Shown: piece by piece, positions 8,560-17,061 of the stretch | Layout of the letters: each line of letters starts with the position of its first letter | How positions within the stretch are numbered: position 1 is the stretch's first letter | Assembly (NCBI RefSeq): GCF_012274275.1 | Contig: NZ_JAANZA010000001.1 | Location: 1,302,001-1,366,000, forward strand | Length of the DNA stretch: 64,000 bases | From: Cryobacterium sp. BB307 | Lineage (GTDB): Bacteria > Actinomycetota > Actinomycetes > Actinomycetales > Microbacteriaceae | Direction of reading: 5' to 3' | The notes under the pieces: generated by a model | Seen by the model: only the letters and a program-made list of their open reading frames with translations | Database searches by the model: none | Told to the model about the DNA's origin: nothing | Translations under genes and position numbers: made by a program

Positions 8560-8581
8560 GGCCCCACTGACGACCGTCGCC

Positions 8582-8587
8582 TAGGCT
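8582..8587 (+). promoter_or_regulatory. Predicted -10 box (TAGGCT) of glgP
   Basis: TAGGCT lies eight bases before the GTG at 8596, so the leader would be absent or very short. I see no clear -35. Confidence 0.5.
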
Positions 8588-8595
8588 GTGCACTC

Positions 8596-11157
8596 GTGAA
8601 AGCCATTCGGAGATTCACCGTCCAGCCAGTCCTTCCCGAGTCGCTTTCCGCGCTCGACGAGCTTGCCACCAACCTCCGCTGGTCGTGGCACGAACCGACG
8701 CAGAGACTGTTCGAGCGCATTTCGCCGGTCGGCTGGGCGGCCTCAGGCCACGACCCGATCGGACTGCTCGGCACGCTGGATGCCGAGCGCATCAACGAAC
8801 TCGCTGCTGATGAGGACTTTGTACGGACCGCCGACGCGTTGCGCGATGACCTCAGGTCGTACATCAGTGAGCCGCGTTGGTATCAGTCATTGGGAGCGGA
8901 GGCTCCACGCGCAATCGGCTACTTCTCGCCGGAGTACGGCATTGCCGCTGCCCTGCCGCAATACTCAGGGGGTCTCGGAATCCTCGCAGGCGACCACCTG
9001 AAGAGCGCATCCGACCTTGGTGTCCCGATCATCGGCGCCGGCCTGTTCTACCGCGCTGGGTACTTCGCCCAGTCGATCCTGCGCGACGGATGGCAGCAGG
9101 AGTCCTACCCGGTACTGGATCCGGATGGCCTGCCCTTGAACGTGTTGCGGCATCCGGATGGCACCGCGGCCCAGGTCGCACTCGGGCTGCCGGATGATCG
9201 TGCACTGTACGCGCGCATCTGGCAGGTTGCGGTCGGTCGCGTCACGCTGCTGCTGCTCGACACCGACATCCCCGAGAATGACGACGACCTGCGCTCTGTC
9301 ACCGACCGGCTCTACGGCGGTGGGGGAGAGCACCGCCTGCTGCAGGAGCTTCTGCTCGGCATCGGCGGTGTGCGCGCCATCCGCACCTTCTGCTCGATCA
9401 CGGGCGCGGCGGAACCCGAGGTGTTCCACACCAACGAGGGCCACGCCGGATTCCTTGGCCTCGAGCGCATCAGCGACCTGATCGGCGACAGCGGTCTGAG
9501 CTTCGACGAGGCGCTTCAGGTCGTGCGCGCGGGCACGGTGTTCACGACCCACACGCCCGTTCCGGCCGGGATCGACCGGTTCGACTCGGCGCTCATCGAA
9601 CGGTACTTCTCCACCGGCCTGCTGCCGGGTGTCCAGACCTCCGACGTGCTGCGGCTCGGCGAGGAAGACTACGAGGGGGGCGCTCCCGGCATGTTCAACA
9701 TGGCGGTCATGGGCCTGCGCCTGGCCCAGCGCGCCAACGGGGTTTCGCAACTGCATGGCGAGGTGAGCCGCCGCATGTTCGGTGCCCTGTGGCCGGGATT
9801 CGACCCGGATGAGGTGCCGATCGGCTCGATCACCAACGGCGTGCACGCCCCCACCTGGACCGACTCGCAAGTCGCAGCACTCGCGAAGGACCGGCTCGAG
9901 GCATCCGACACCACCGCGGCCAACTGGCAGTCTGCCGCGGTCAGCGACGACGATCTCTGGCAGCTCCGGGGTCGCCTGCGCAAGCAGCTGGTCTCCGATG
10001 TGCGCCGGCGGATGCAGGATGCGTGGGTTCAGCAGAACCCGGGTCTCACGCCGCCGCCCTGGTACGCGAACCTGCTCGACCCGAACATCCTCACAATCGG
10101 TTTCGCGAGGCGGGTGCCGACGTACAAGCGCCTCACGCTCATGCTTCACGACGAGGACCGCTTGCGCGCCATCCTGACCAACCCGGACCGGCCAGTGCAG
10201 CTTGTCGTGGCCGGCAAGTCGCATCCGGCCGACGACGAGGGCAAGCGGCTCATCCAGAGGCTCGTGCAGTTCTCGGATCAGCCGGACGTGCGCGAGCGCA
10301 TCGTCTTCCTGCCCAACTACGACATCGCGATGGCAGCGACGCTGTATCCGGGCACCGATGTGTGGCTCAACAACCCGCTGCGCCCGTTCGAGGCGTGCGG
10401 AACGAGCGGCATGAAGGCGGCGCTCAACGGCTCGCTCAATCTGTCGATCCTCGACGGGTGGTGGGCGGAGTACTTCGACGGTGAGAACGGCTGGGCGATC
10501 CCGTCGGCGGATGCCGCTGGTGACTCCGCCGAGCGAGACGCACTCGAGGCGGGCTCGATGTACGACCTGATCGAGCACCAGGTCGCGCCGCGGTTCTATG
10601 ACCGGGATGAGAATGGTGTGCCCACCCGCTGGATCGAGTCGATCCGGCACACCCTTGCGTCGTTGTCGCCCGAACTCAGCGCCGACCGGATGGTGCGCGA
10701 GTATGTCGAGGCTCTCTACCGGCCGGCCGCGGTGTCGTCGCGTGCCGTAATCGCGGATTCGTGGGCGGGGGCGCGCGAGCTGGCCGCGTACAAGGAGCGC
10801 GTGCGAGCCGGATGGCACGGTGTCTCAGTCGGCAGCGTCGAGTCGGGCGGTGTTGACGCCGTCCCACAGGTCGGGGACGAACTGCGAGTGAGAGCCAGCG
10901 TGCATCTCGGGGAGCTGGCTGCGACGGATGTCGCGGTCGAGCTGGTCTACGGGCGGCCGAAGGCGAGTGACCAGCTCAGCGAGCAACAGCGGGTGCGGCT
11001 GGAACCATCTGGCGCCCACGCATCCGGTGTCGTGGAGTTCTCCGGCACGGTGCTGCTGGAGCGTGCGGGAAGCTTCGGCTACACGGTGCGGGTGACGCCC
11101 AGCCACCCGGCGCTGACGAGCCCGGCAGAGCTGGGCCTGGTCGCGGTCGCACACTGA
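8596..11157 (+). CDS. glgP: Alpha-glucan (glycogen) phosphorylase GlgP
   Basis: PLP enzyme that releases glucose-1-phosphate from alpha-glucans (GT35). At 853 residues it belongs to the bacterial form with an N-terminal DUF3417-like segment (RRFTVQPVLPESLSALDELATNLRWSW). Key motifs are YFSPEYGIAAALPQYSGGLGILAGDH, HTNEGHAGF, and the PLP site ACGTSGMKAALNGSLNLS with Lys607 as the likely Schiff-base residue. It is the degradative partner of the glgE-glgB pair on the other strand and is separated from them by the surface-protein locus. The GTG start is the only one that fits both the promoter and the family N-terminus. Confidence 0.95.
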   Translation: MKAIRRFTVQPVLPESLSALDELATNLRWSWHEPTQRLFERISPVGWAASGHDPIGLLGTLDAERINELAADEDFVRTADALRDDLRSYISEPRWYQSLGAEAPRAIGYFSPEYGIAAALPQYSGGLGILAGDHLKSASDLGVPIIGAGLFYRAGYFAQSILRDGWQQESYPVLDPDGLPLNVLRHPDGTAAQVALGLPDDRALYARIWQVAVGRVTLLLLDTDIPENDDDLRSVTDRLYGGGGEHRLLQELLLGIGGVRAIRTFCSITGAAEPEVFHTNEGHAGFLGLERISDLIGDSGLSFDEALQVVRAGTVFTTHTPVPAGIDRFDSALIERYFSTGLLPGVQTSDVLRLGEEDYEGGAPGMFNMAVMGLRLAQRANGVSQLHGEVSRRMFGALWPGFDPDEVPIGSITNGVHAPTWTDSQVAALAKDRLEASDTTAANWQSAAVSDDDLWQLRGRLRKQLVSDVRRRMQDAWVQQNPGLTPPPWYANLLDPNILTIGFARRVPTYKRLTLMLHDEDRLRAILTNPDRPVQLVVAGKSHPADDEGKRLIQRLVQFSDQPDVRERIVFLPNYDIAMAATLYPGTDVWLNNPLRPFEACGTSGMKAALNGSLNLSILDGWWAEYFDGENGWAIPSADAAGDSAERDALEAGSMYDLIEHQVAPRFYDRDENGVPTRWIESIRHTLASLSPELSADRMVREYVEALYRPAAVSSRAVIADSWAGARELAAYKERVRAGWHGVSVGSVESGGVDAVPQVGDELRVRASVHLGELAATDVAVELVYGRPKASDQLSEQQRVRLEPSGAHASGVVEFSGTVLLERAGSFGYTVRVTPSHPALTSPAELGLVAVAH

Positions 11158-11165
11158 CGGCGATC

Positions 11166-11230
11166 CGCGGGTCGAATTGCCACGCGCGGGTCGAATTCGA
11201 CCCGCGCGTGGAAGTTTCACCCGCGCGTGG
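11166..11230. repeat. 32-bp perfect palindrome within iterated CGCGGGTCGAATT units
   Basis: Positions 11180-11211 are a perfect palindrome centred on GAATTC; each 16-base arm runs CCACGCGCGGGTCGAA. A direct copy of CGCGGGTCGAATT lies at 11166-11178, and CCCGCGCGTGG recurs at 11220-11230. It follows the glgP stop and could act as a terminator in either direction, but the repeated units look more like a REP-type element. Confidence 0.8.
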
Positions 11231-11273
11231 CGCTTCCGCTGCGACTCGCGGCCGACGAGGCGACCACACCCAG

Positions 11274-11279
11274 TACGCT
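11274..11279 (+). promoter_or_regulatory. Predicted -10 box (TACGCT), leaderless type
   Basis: TACGCT lies seven bases before the ATG at 11287. Confidence 0.45.
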
Positions 11280-11286
11280 CGAAGCC

Positions 11287-11652
11287 ATGTCAGAAGCTCC
11301 TCGACGCAGACCCGAGTCTGCGGAGGTCCTCGGCTTCTACACGGCCCATGTTCGGGCTCGCCCGATGCCGGTCTTCGAAGCACTTGTGGACCGGCTCGAT
11401 CCCGGTCCTGGTGCCCATAGCCAGTTCCTTGCCGACCCCGCCGCCAGCCTCATCGTCGCTCAGGGTGGCTGGTGGTACCGGGCCGAGTACCGGGTCGTCC
11501 CGGATGAACACGGATGCCACATCGAGCACACCCTGCTGAACGTCGCCAAGACTGCGCACCGGCTTGGGCGCTTTGTCGGACGCAAGGAGGTCGAGGCTGC
11601 GCCACGAGTCTTCGAGGAGCTTGTCGAGGACGTGCGCCTCAGCGTCGAATAG
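11287..11652 (+). CDS. Small conserved-looking protein of unknown function
   Basis: About 121 residues, no membrane segment and no signal peptide. I do not recognise the family. The sequence mixes Trp/Tyr-rich beta segments (SLIVAQGGWWYRAEYRVV, CHIEHTLLNV) with a terminal helix (VEAAPRVFEELVEDVRL), a layout that could suit a small SRPBCC-like alpha/beta fold, but no motif proves it. The start is chosen by the TACGCT box seven bases upstream; an in-frame extension to 11227 is less likely. It converges on the LCP gene, leaving a 7-base gap. Confidence 0.6.
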   Translation: MSEAPRRRPESAEVLGFYTAHVRARPMPVFEALVDRLDPGPGAHSQFLADPAASLIVAQGGWWYRAEYRVVPDEHGCHIEHTLLNVAKTAHRLGRFVGRKEVEAAPRVFEELVEDVRLSVE

Positions 11653-11659
11653 ACGCCGG

Positions 11660-12958
11660 TCAACCGCGCGCGGTCTGGCCAACGGAACACGTCTGTTGTG
11701 CGGCCGTCTGCCCGTGAATGGTATCGGGCAGTTCCACGACCGGGGGCCCGGTGGCGGCGGGAGGTTCAGCAGTCCCTGGCTCGCCCGTTTCCGGCGTTCC
11801 CGGCTCCGCGCTGCCGGGGTCGGCGGGCGCGCTTGGTGCGGGTGAGGCGGGCCCACTCTCGCCCTCAGCGAGGACCGCTCCGCCTCCGGTGTCGCCAGTC
11901 AGGGTGACCGGCACGTCCGACTTGAGCGCATCCATGAGCTTTTCGCCGTCGGCCTCCAACGGAAGAACACCCTGAATGCCGCCGCTCGAACCGTACGCCG
12001 TCGGGTACTGCGCGAAAGTGATCGCTTCGAGTGGGATGTCCTTCAGCGCCACCGCGATCGACATCATGGTGTCGAGGTTCTGCAGGCTGTTGGACAGCTG
12101 CATGTTCTCGGCGGCCGCCTTCGCGAGCCCGTACAGCTTGTACGGGTCAGACAGCGTCTCGCTGCTCTTCACCGTGCGCATGAGCGACGACAGGAAGACG
12201 TACTGGTTGTTGATGCGGCCCAGGTCCGAACCGTCGCCCACACCGTAGCGCGTGCGCAGGAACAGCTGCGCAGCGTCGCCTTGCAGGGTGTGGATGCCGG
12301 CATCCAGCTTCAGGCCGATCTGGAGGTCGTTGATCGGGGTCGCTACACACACGTCGACCCCGCCAACGGCGTTGGACATCTGAATGACACCGTTCATCTC
12401 GATCTTCGCCGCGAACGGGATGTCGAGTCCGGTGAATTGCGAGATCGTCTCGACCGTGCAGGCGAGGCCGCCACGCTCAAGCGTCGTGTTCAGCTTCGCC
12501 GACCAACTCGAGCTGACCGTTCCCTCACCGTCCGGATCGGGGCACTCGGGCACAGGGACGAACAGGTCTCGCGGGAAGCTGACCACCGTTGCGTGGGTGT
12601 GGTCCTCCGAGATGTGGAGCAGGATGTTGACGTCGTTCAGCGTCGCCTCGCGCTTGCCGTACCGCGGGTCGCCCTCACCGCTGTCACTTCCGACCAGCAG
12701 GAGGTTCACGCCGCCCTCGATGGCGCCCACGTTCGGCGGTGCGCCAGTCTCGCCGATGAGCGAGACGCCGGGCTTGATGCTGCTCGCAATACCCCACACC
12801 GCTATCCCGACCACCGTGAACGTGCTGACAAGCACGACAGCGAGCGCCACTCCCAAGTACTTCGCGGCGATGGCGATGGGACCGGGGGCGCTCAACTGCC
12901 CATGTCGGGCGATAGTTGAGCCATAACGCCGGCGTGCTCGCGTGGGCAGATCGCTCAT
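11660..12958 (-). CDS. LCP (LytR-CpsA-Psr) family cell-wall glycopolymer ligase
   Basis: Membrane-anchored enzyme that in this family transfers glycopolymers from lipid carriers to peptidoglycan. After a basic cytoplasmic tail comes a membrane segment (YLGVALAVVLVSTFTVVGIAVW), then the LCP domain: NLLLVGSDSG, the Arg/Asp cluster KREATLNDVNILLHI, VVSFPRDLFVPVPE, and further on LFLRTRYGVGDGSDLGRINNQ. The C-terminal tail, about 60 residues of Pro, Ala, Gly and Glu, is probably disordered in the wall. ATG 12958 is preferred because TATGAT lies seven bases upstream of it; ATG 12970 overlaps that box. About 432 residues. Confidence 0.9.
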   Translation of the reverse strand: MSDLPTRARRRYGSTIARHGQLSAPGPIAIAAKYLGVALAVVLVSTFTVVGIAVWGIASSIKPGVSLIGETGAPPNVGAIEGGVNLLLVGSDSGEGDPRYGKREATLNDVNILLHISEDHTHATVVSFPRDLFVPVPECPDPDGEGTVSSSWSAKLNTTLERGGLACTVETISQFTGLDIPFAAKIEMNGVIQMSNAVGGVDVCVATPINDLQIGLKLDAGIHTLQGDAAQLFLRTRYGVGDGSDLGRINNQYVFLSSLMRTVKSSETLSDPYKLYGLAKAAAENMQLSNSLQNLDTMMSIAVALKDIPLEAITFAQYPTAYGSSGGIQGVLPLEADGEKLMDALKSDVPVTLTGDTGGGAVLAEGESGPASPAPSAPADPGSAEPGTPETGEPGTAEPPAATGPPVVELPDTIHGQTAAQQTCSVGQTARG

Positions 12959-12965
12959 TTGCTCG

Positions 12966-12971
12966 ATCATA
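12966..12971 (-). promoter_or_regulatory. Predicted -10 box (TATGAT) of the LCP gene
   Basis: TATGAT on the minus strand lies seven bases before the ATG at 12958 and supports that start. Confidence 0.5.
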
Positions 12972-13010
12972 GGCGCGCGTCTTCGAGAATTCGGTGCGAG
13001 CGCAAAGAGC

Positions 13011-13045
13011 GCAAGGGCCGCCCGGGATGCCCGGGCGGCCCTTGC
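13011..13045 (-). terminator. Rho-independent-type terminator of the GntR/ABC operon
   Basis: A perfect 16-base stem (GCAAGGGCCGCCCGGG) with a 3-base loop, 18 bases after the permease stop. On the minus strand it is followed by CTCTTTG, a modest T-rich run. Confidence 0.8.
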
Positions 13046-13063
13046 AGGGTGGAATCAATCAGG

Positions 13064-13837
13064 TCAGTTACGCGGTGTTGCCCTGCGCAGGATGAAGAAT
13101 CCGACAATTCCGGAGATGATCGTGGGCACCAGCGTCCAGGTGACAACCCCGACGACGCCCATCTCGACGAACCACGCTCCGACCGCCATCCAGTGCGCGC
13201 CGAACGTGATCCACAGCACGGCTGCCAGCAACACCAGGACGAGCGCGCCGAAGAAAACCAGCATCCCGTTCGTTCGCCACTTCACGTACACCGCCGCGGT
13301 TGCCGCACCGACAAAGAAAAAGAACGAGAACAGCAGGAAGGTGATGTACAGGCGCTGCAGGAATCCGCCATCGCCGAAGTAGATCGCGTTGAACATCGAG
13401 CCGCCGACGTACCAGCCGCCGGTGGCCTGCTCGATCTCGCCGAGGACCGATATGAGCAGTGCCCACGCCGCGGACAGCATCACGAACGTCAGCACACTGC
13501 CCAGGTAGAAGTCCCGGCGGGTGACGCTGTAGCCCTGTGCGAACGGGAAGGTCAGGTTGATGGCCTGCACCGCCACAACCATCATGTAGACGAAGATGAA
13601 CGTGCTGGCGCCGGAGTACTGCATGCCCTCGCTCGCATCGGCGAAATCGGATGTCGACAGTGACGACTTCAGTGTCCACCAGATGACGAAGTTCACCGCG
13701 AAGATGAACCCCAGGATCATCAGCGGCACCCCGAATAGGGCCATCCGGTTCACGACGTGGAGCCGAACGACGCTCCAGATGCGCTGGAACTCACCGCCCT
13801 TAGCAACATTCATGGGTCGAATCGTTGTTGTTGTCAT
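13064..13837 (-). CDS. ABC transporter permease, ABC-2-like
   Basis: About 257 residues with six likely membrane segments, for example MALFGVPLMILGFIFAVNFVIWW, STFIFVYMMVVAVQAINL, FYLGSVLTFVMLSAAWALLIS, LYITFLLFSFFFFVGAATAAVYV, GMLVFFGALVLVLLAAVLWITF and VVTWTLVPTIISGIVGFFIL. It is the membrane half of the transporter with the ATPase upstream; the two overlap by ATGA. A 195-codon extension upstream in this frame is antisense-like sequence over the ATPase gene and is not used. Substrate unknown; in YtrA-type operons such exporters answer to cell-envelope stress. Confidence 0.85.
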   Translation of the reverse strand: MTTTTIRPMNVAKGGEFQRIWSVVRLHVVNRMALFGVPLMILGFIFAVNFVIWWTLKSSLSTSDFADASEGMQYSGASTFIFVYMMVVAVQAINLTFPFAQGYSVTRRDFYLGSVLTFVMLSAAWALLISVLGEIEQATGGWYVGGSMFNAIYFGDGGFLQRLYITFLLFSFFFFVGAATAAVYVKWRTNGMLVFFGALVLVLLAAVLWITFGAHWMAVGAWFVEMGVVGVVTWTLVPTIISGIVGFFILRRATPRN

Positions 13838-14724
13838 GCGCTCTGCTCGAATTCCTTGTCGGTGGTGTTTGTCTTGCGAACGATCAGTTGCTGCAGCGAG
13901 ATAGGGGTGAGCTCGATCCCCGCCGCCTGAGCCTCGCGGCGCTCGTCTGCGGCGAGACTTGCGACGGTGACGGATGCGATCCCGCCGATCGACTGCCGGT
14001 GCAGCACCTCGCGGCTCTTCACGAACTCCTCGACGGCGCTGCGCTGGCCCACCAGGTTGGTGGCCGATCCGCGCAGTTCCTCGGCCGGCTGGTCGATGAT
14101 TATGCGGCCCGCATCGAGCACGATGACGTGTTCGAGCAAGTTGCTCACCTCGTCGATCAGGTGGGTGGAGAGAATCACGGTGCGCGGATGCTCGGCGTAG
14201 TCCTCGATCAGGCGGTCGTAGAACAGCTGCCGCGCCACCGCGTCGAGGCCCAGATAGGGCTCGTCGAAGAAGGTCAGCGGAGCGCGGGATGCGAGTCCGA
14301 CGATCACCCCCACCGACGAGAGCTGGCCGCGGGAGAGCTTCTTGATCCGCCGGTCGACCGGGAGCCGGAAGTCCTCGACGAGCTCTGCGGCGAAGTCGGC
14401 ATCCCAGTTCTTGAAGAACCACGGCGCACTCTTCAGCACGTGCTTGACCTGGAAGTCATCCGGGTATTTCTGGCTCTCCTTGATGAAGCTGACGTTCTGC
14501 AGCACCGACGCGTTCTCCACGGGGGACTGGCCGAAGATCCGGATGTCCCCGTCGGTTGCGAAGTCCTGCGCGGTCAGCAACTGCATGAGCGTTGTCTTGC
14601 CGGCCCCGTTTCGGCCGAGCAGGCCGTAGATGCCGTTCTCCTCAACCGTGAAGCTGACGTTGTCGAGGGCGGTGACGTTGCCGAACCGCCTCGTGAGGCC
14701 GGTGACCTCGATTGTCGTCGTCAT
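13834..14724 (-). CDS. ABC transporter ATP-binding protein
   Basis: About 296 residues. Walker A GRNGAGKTTLMQL, signature-like LSRGQLSSVGVIVGLA, Walker B LTFFDEPYLGLD, and the switch His in TVILSTHLIDEV. The tail after residue 225 is a regulatory extension common in this group. The gene lies between the GntR regulator (4-base overlap) and the permease (4-base overlap), so the three are translated as one unit. The signature has SRGQ in place of SGGQ, which is tolerated in this subfamily. Confidence 0.9.
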   Translation of the reverse strand: MTTTIEVTGLTRRFGNVTALDNVSFTVEENGIYGLLGRNGAGKTTLMQLLTAQDFATDGDIRIFGQSPVENASVLQNVSFIKESQKYPDDFQVKHVLKSAPWFFKNWDADFAAELVEDFRLPVDRRIKKLSRGQLSSVGVIVGLASRAPLTFFDEPYLGLDAVARQLFYDRLIEDYAEHPRTVILSTHLIDEVSNLLEHVIVLDAGRIIIDQPAEELRGSATNLVGQRSAVEEFVKSREVLHRQSIGGIASVTVASLAADERREAQAAGIELTPISLQQLIVRKTNTTDKEFEQSA

Positions 14725-15077
14725 TCGACTCCCTCTTTTCTGATCATGTCTGCGAGCTGTTCCCTGGTGATGCCGAGCTTGTCGGCCTCGTCCACCAGGG
14801 GCTGGATGTAGTCGTTCCTGAACTGCGTGCGGCGCTGCTCGACGATGCGAGTCCGTGCCCCCTCGGCGACGAACATGCCGATTCCCCTCTTCTTGTACAG
14901 AATTCGCGAGTCGACAAGCAGGGCGACTCCCTTCCCGGCGGTCGCCGGATTGATGCGATAGAAGGAGGCGAATTCGTTGGTGGACGGGACCTGTCCCTCT
15001 TCGGGGAGCAGGCCACTGATGATGTCGTTCTCGATCTGCTCTGCGATCTGCAGGAAGATCGGTCGTGAGTCATCCAT
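14721..15077 (-). CDS. GntR-family regulator, YtrA type
   Basis: About 118 residues: a winged helix-turn-helix (PIFLQIAEQIENDIISGLLP, VPSTNEFASFYRINPATAGKG) and a short C-terminal helical region instead of a ligand-binding domain, which marks the YtrA subfamily. These repressors usually control their own operon with the ABC transporter behind them. The start ATG has AGGAGGT spaced eight bases upstream. An inverted repeat at 15099-15122 is the likely operator. Confidence 0.9.
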   Translation of the reverse strand: MDDSRPIFLQIAEQIENDIISGLLPEEGQVPSTNEFASFYRINPATAGKGVALLVDSRILYKKRGIGMFVAEGARTRIVEQRRTQFRNDYIQPLVDEADKLGITREQLADMIRKEGVE

Positions 15078-15098
15078 TCGGACCTCCTTTCGGGTCTA

Positions 15099-15146
15099 TT
15101 GGTTCGTTACTCCACTAACCAACCATAGAAGTAATGAAGCTGTCAA
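15099..15146 (-). promoter_or_regulatory. Promoter and probable operator of the GntR/ABC operon
   Basis: TTGACA on the minus strand (15141-15146) makes a good -35. The downstream -10 region overlaps the inverted repeat TTGGTT-N12-AACCAA at 15099-15122, which contains GTTA-N6-TAAC. A repressor bound there would block the polymerase. The divergent amidase promoter starts only a few bases away. Confidence 0.6.
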
Positions 15147-15150
15147 CCCT

Positions 15151-15156
15151 TAGGCT
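15151..15156 (+). promoter_or_regulatory. Predicted -10 box (TAGGCT) of the amidase gene
   Basis: TAGGCT lies seven bases before the GTG at 15164 and within the possible extension from ATG 15134, so it argues for the later start. Confidence 0.5.
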
Positions 15157-15163
15157 CGGGAAC

Positions 15164-16579
15164 GTGTTCGAACTTCACCACTTGACCGCGCAGGAGCAAT
15201 GGGACTGGCTGCACCGGGGTGAGATCACCCCGCAGGAACTCGCCCAGCACTACCTCGAGCGCGTCGAACGGCTGAACGGTGATCTCGGTGCCTTCGTGAC
15301 TGTGACCGGCGAAGCGGCGCTCGAACGCGCGGCCCTGGTGCGGAAGTCGGTGCCGCGCACCGCAGCGCTGTGGGGGATGCCGTATGCGGACAAGGACCTC
15401 ATCCGGCGGGCGGGAGTGCCCGCCGGGTTCGGCTCGCGTGCGTTTGCAGGGTTCGTCCCGGAGGAATCCGACGACCTCGTGCGCGTGTTCGACGACGCCG
15501 GCGCAGTCAGCCTCGGCAAGACGAGCGTGCCGGAGTTCGGCATGCCCTCCTACACCGAGAGCCAAGTCGCTCCGCCTGCGCGCAACCCCTACGATCTCTC
15601 GCTCGGCGCGGGCGGCTCCAGCGGCGGCGCCGCGGTCGCCGTCGCGGCGGGCCTCCTACCGTTCGCGCCGGGTTCGGACGGCGGTGGCTCGATCCGGATC
15701 CCCGCAGCAGCGACCGGGCTGGTCGGCCTGAAACCGTCCCGCGGGCTGATCCCGGCCGGGACGGGCCTCGATTCGGTCGGCGGACTGTCAGTTCCCGGCC
15801 CGCTCGCGCGGACGGTTGCGGATGCCGCAATGATGCTCGATGCGATGATCGCCGGCGGTGACTACCCGTTCACTGTTCGCGCACCGCGCTGGGACGGCGG
15901 CCCGCTGCTGTCAGCTGCAGTGCGCGGCGAGGGCCGTTTCCAGCTCGCCGTCACGACCTCATCACCGTGGGATTCCGAGTACGACATCGAGGTGTCGCGT
16001 GAGGCGAAGGAGGCCCTCGAGCTCGCGTTGCGAGAACTCGACGCGATCGGACACGGCATCGAGACGATCGACCTCGAGCCCCAGGACAGTTACGCGTCTG
16101 CCTTTCGCACCGTTTGGCAGGGTGGGGCGGCGAACCTGCCGGTCGACGACGACCAGCTCGACCTGCTTGAGCCGCTGACCCGCTGGCTCGTCGAGCGAGG
16201 GAGGCAGACGTCGGCAGGGGCGCTGGCCACCGCGCTTCGCGTGTTGTCGGACTTCGAGCGGTCGGTCATCCGCCAGTTCGCGCCGTTCGATGCGATCGTG
16301 ACGCCTGCGCTCGCGCTGACTCCGCGCCCGGTCGGCTGGTACGACAACGACGATCCGGAACGCAACTTCGAGCAGCAGTGCCAATACACGCCGTTCACCA
16401 GTTTCGTGAACGTCTCCGGGCTCCCGGCCATCTCGCTGCCTGTTGCGGTGACTGCTGACGGCCTGCCGATGGGTGTGCAGCTGATCGGCCGCCCAGGGGG
16501 CGAGCACGTTCTGCTGGCGATCGGTGCCCAGCTTGAGCGCCGCCTGCAGTGGCAGCGCAGGCATCCGCCCATGTGGTGA
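15164..16579 (+). CDS. Amidase-signature family hydrolase
   Basis: About 471 residues of the amidase-signature fold, hydrolysing an amide bond; the substrate cannot be read from sequence. Motifs: the catalytic Lys in YADKDLIR, the Gly/Ser stretch LGAGGSSGGAAVAVAAG with the cis-Ser, and SDGGGSIRIPAAATGLVGLKPSRG with the nucleophile Ser. The layout ELHHLTAQEQWDWLHRGEITPQEL is the usual start of the family, which supports GTG 15164 over ATG 15134. It has no GatB or GatC partner next to it, so a role as GatA is unlikely. Divergent from the GntR operon. Confidence 0.88.
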   Translation: MFELHHLTAQEQWDWLHRGEITPQELAQHYLERVERLNGDLGAFVTVTGEAALERAALVRKSVPRTAALWGMPYADKDLIRRAGVPAGFGSRAFAGFVPEESDDLVRVFDDAGAVSLGKTSVPEFGMPSYTESQVAPPARNPYDLSLGAGGSSGGAAVAVAAGLLPFAPGSDGGGSIRIPAAATGLVGLKPSRGLIPAGTGLDSVGGLSVPGPLARTVADAAMMLDAMIAGGDYPFTVRAPRWDGGPLLSAAVRGEGRFQLAVTTSSPWDSEYDIEVSREAKEALELALRELDAIGHGIETIDLEPQDSYASAFRTVWQGGAANLPVDDDQLDLLEPLTRWLVERGRQTSAGALATALRVLSDFERSVIRQFAPFDAIVTPALALTPRPVGWYDNDDPERNFEQQCQYTPFTSFVNVSGLPAISLPVAVTADGLPMGVQLIGRPGGEHVLLAIGAQLERRLQWQRRHPPMW

Positions 16580-16586
16580 GCGGCCG

Positions 16587-17006
16587 TCAGACGTACCCGC
16601 CGTCATCCAACCCGGCCTCGATCTCGAACCGGTTGATGAGACCGTCCTGACCGGCCGCGACGTACAGCGGCACGAACGCCAGGCCGTAGCGCTTCCACTG
16701 TGCGCGGTGAACCGCCTCATGCCGCAGGATGCGCGGATGCAGTGCGCTGTGAGTGAGGAACACCGCGCCGATCGTGGTGCCACCGCGACCGAATGACCAC
16801 CGCGGCATCCGGCGGGCCACGATGACGCCTCCCATCGGCCGTATCCGGCCGAGGCTGAGCGCACCTCCCCAGATCAGAGCACAGCCGGTCGCGAACCAGT
16901 AGCCGGGTCGCACGACCACCGGATGCAGCAGGGCTCGGCGCAGGCGCGGGCGACGCGCTGTCCACCCGACGGCGCGCGTAGCCAGCGCCTCGATTCTGCT
17001 GAGCAC
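16587..17006 (-). CDS. Membrane-associated protein with an HExxH motif, unknown function
   Basis: About 139 residues starting at GTG 17006. A hydrophobic segment (PGYWFATGCALIWGGALSLG) is followed by GGTTIGAVFLTHSALHPRILRHEAVHRAQW, in which HEAVH fits the HExxH zinc-protease motif, and by a last segment LAFVPLYVAAGQDGLINRFEIEAGLDDGGY with a conserved-looking Glu (FEIEAG) that could be the third ligand. I do not recognise a named family. The protein is very short for a protease and activity is unproven. It is divergent from the mshA-like gene, with 55 bases between starts. The in-frame extension to 17285 is antisense to that gene and rejected. Confidence 0.6.
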   Translation of the reverse strand: MLSRIEALATRAVGWTARRPRLRRALLHPVVVRPGYWFATGCALIWGGALSLGRIRPMGGVIVARRMPRWSFGRGGTTIGAVFLTHSALHPRILRHEAVHRAQWKRYGLAFVPLYVAAGQDGLINRFEIEAGLDDGGYV

Positions 17007-17048
17007 GCAACCAGTTGTACACCGAAAGAACCGGCAGGCGCGCTCCTC

Positions 17049-17054
17049 TACAGT
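17049..17054 (+). promoter_or_regulatory. Predicted -10 box (TACAGT) of the mshA-like gene
   Basis: TACAGT lies seven bases before the ATG at 17062. Confidence 0.45.
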
Positions 17055-17061
17055 TGCGTAC

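Noticed and set aside
8965..10818. 617-codon open frame on the minus strand inside glgP
   Set aside because: Antisense shadow of a fully recognisable GC-rich gene; low-complexity Arg/Gly/Ala content and no family motif.
15134..15163. ATG 15134 as the amidase start
   Set aside because: It would place the TAGGCT promoter box inside the gene and adds ten residues unlike the family; GTG 15164 fits both.
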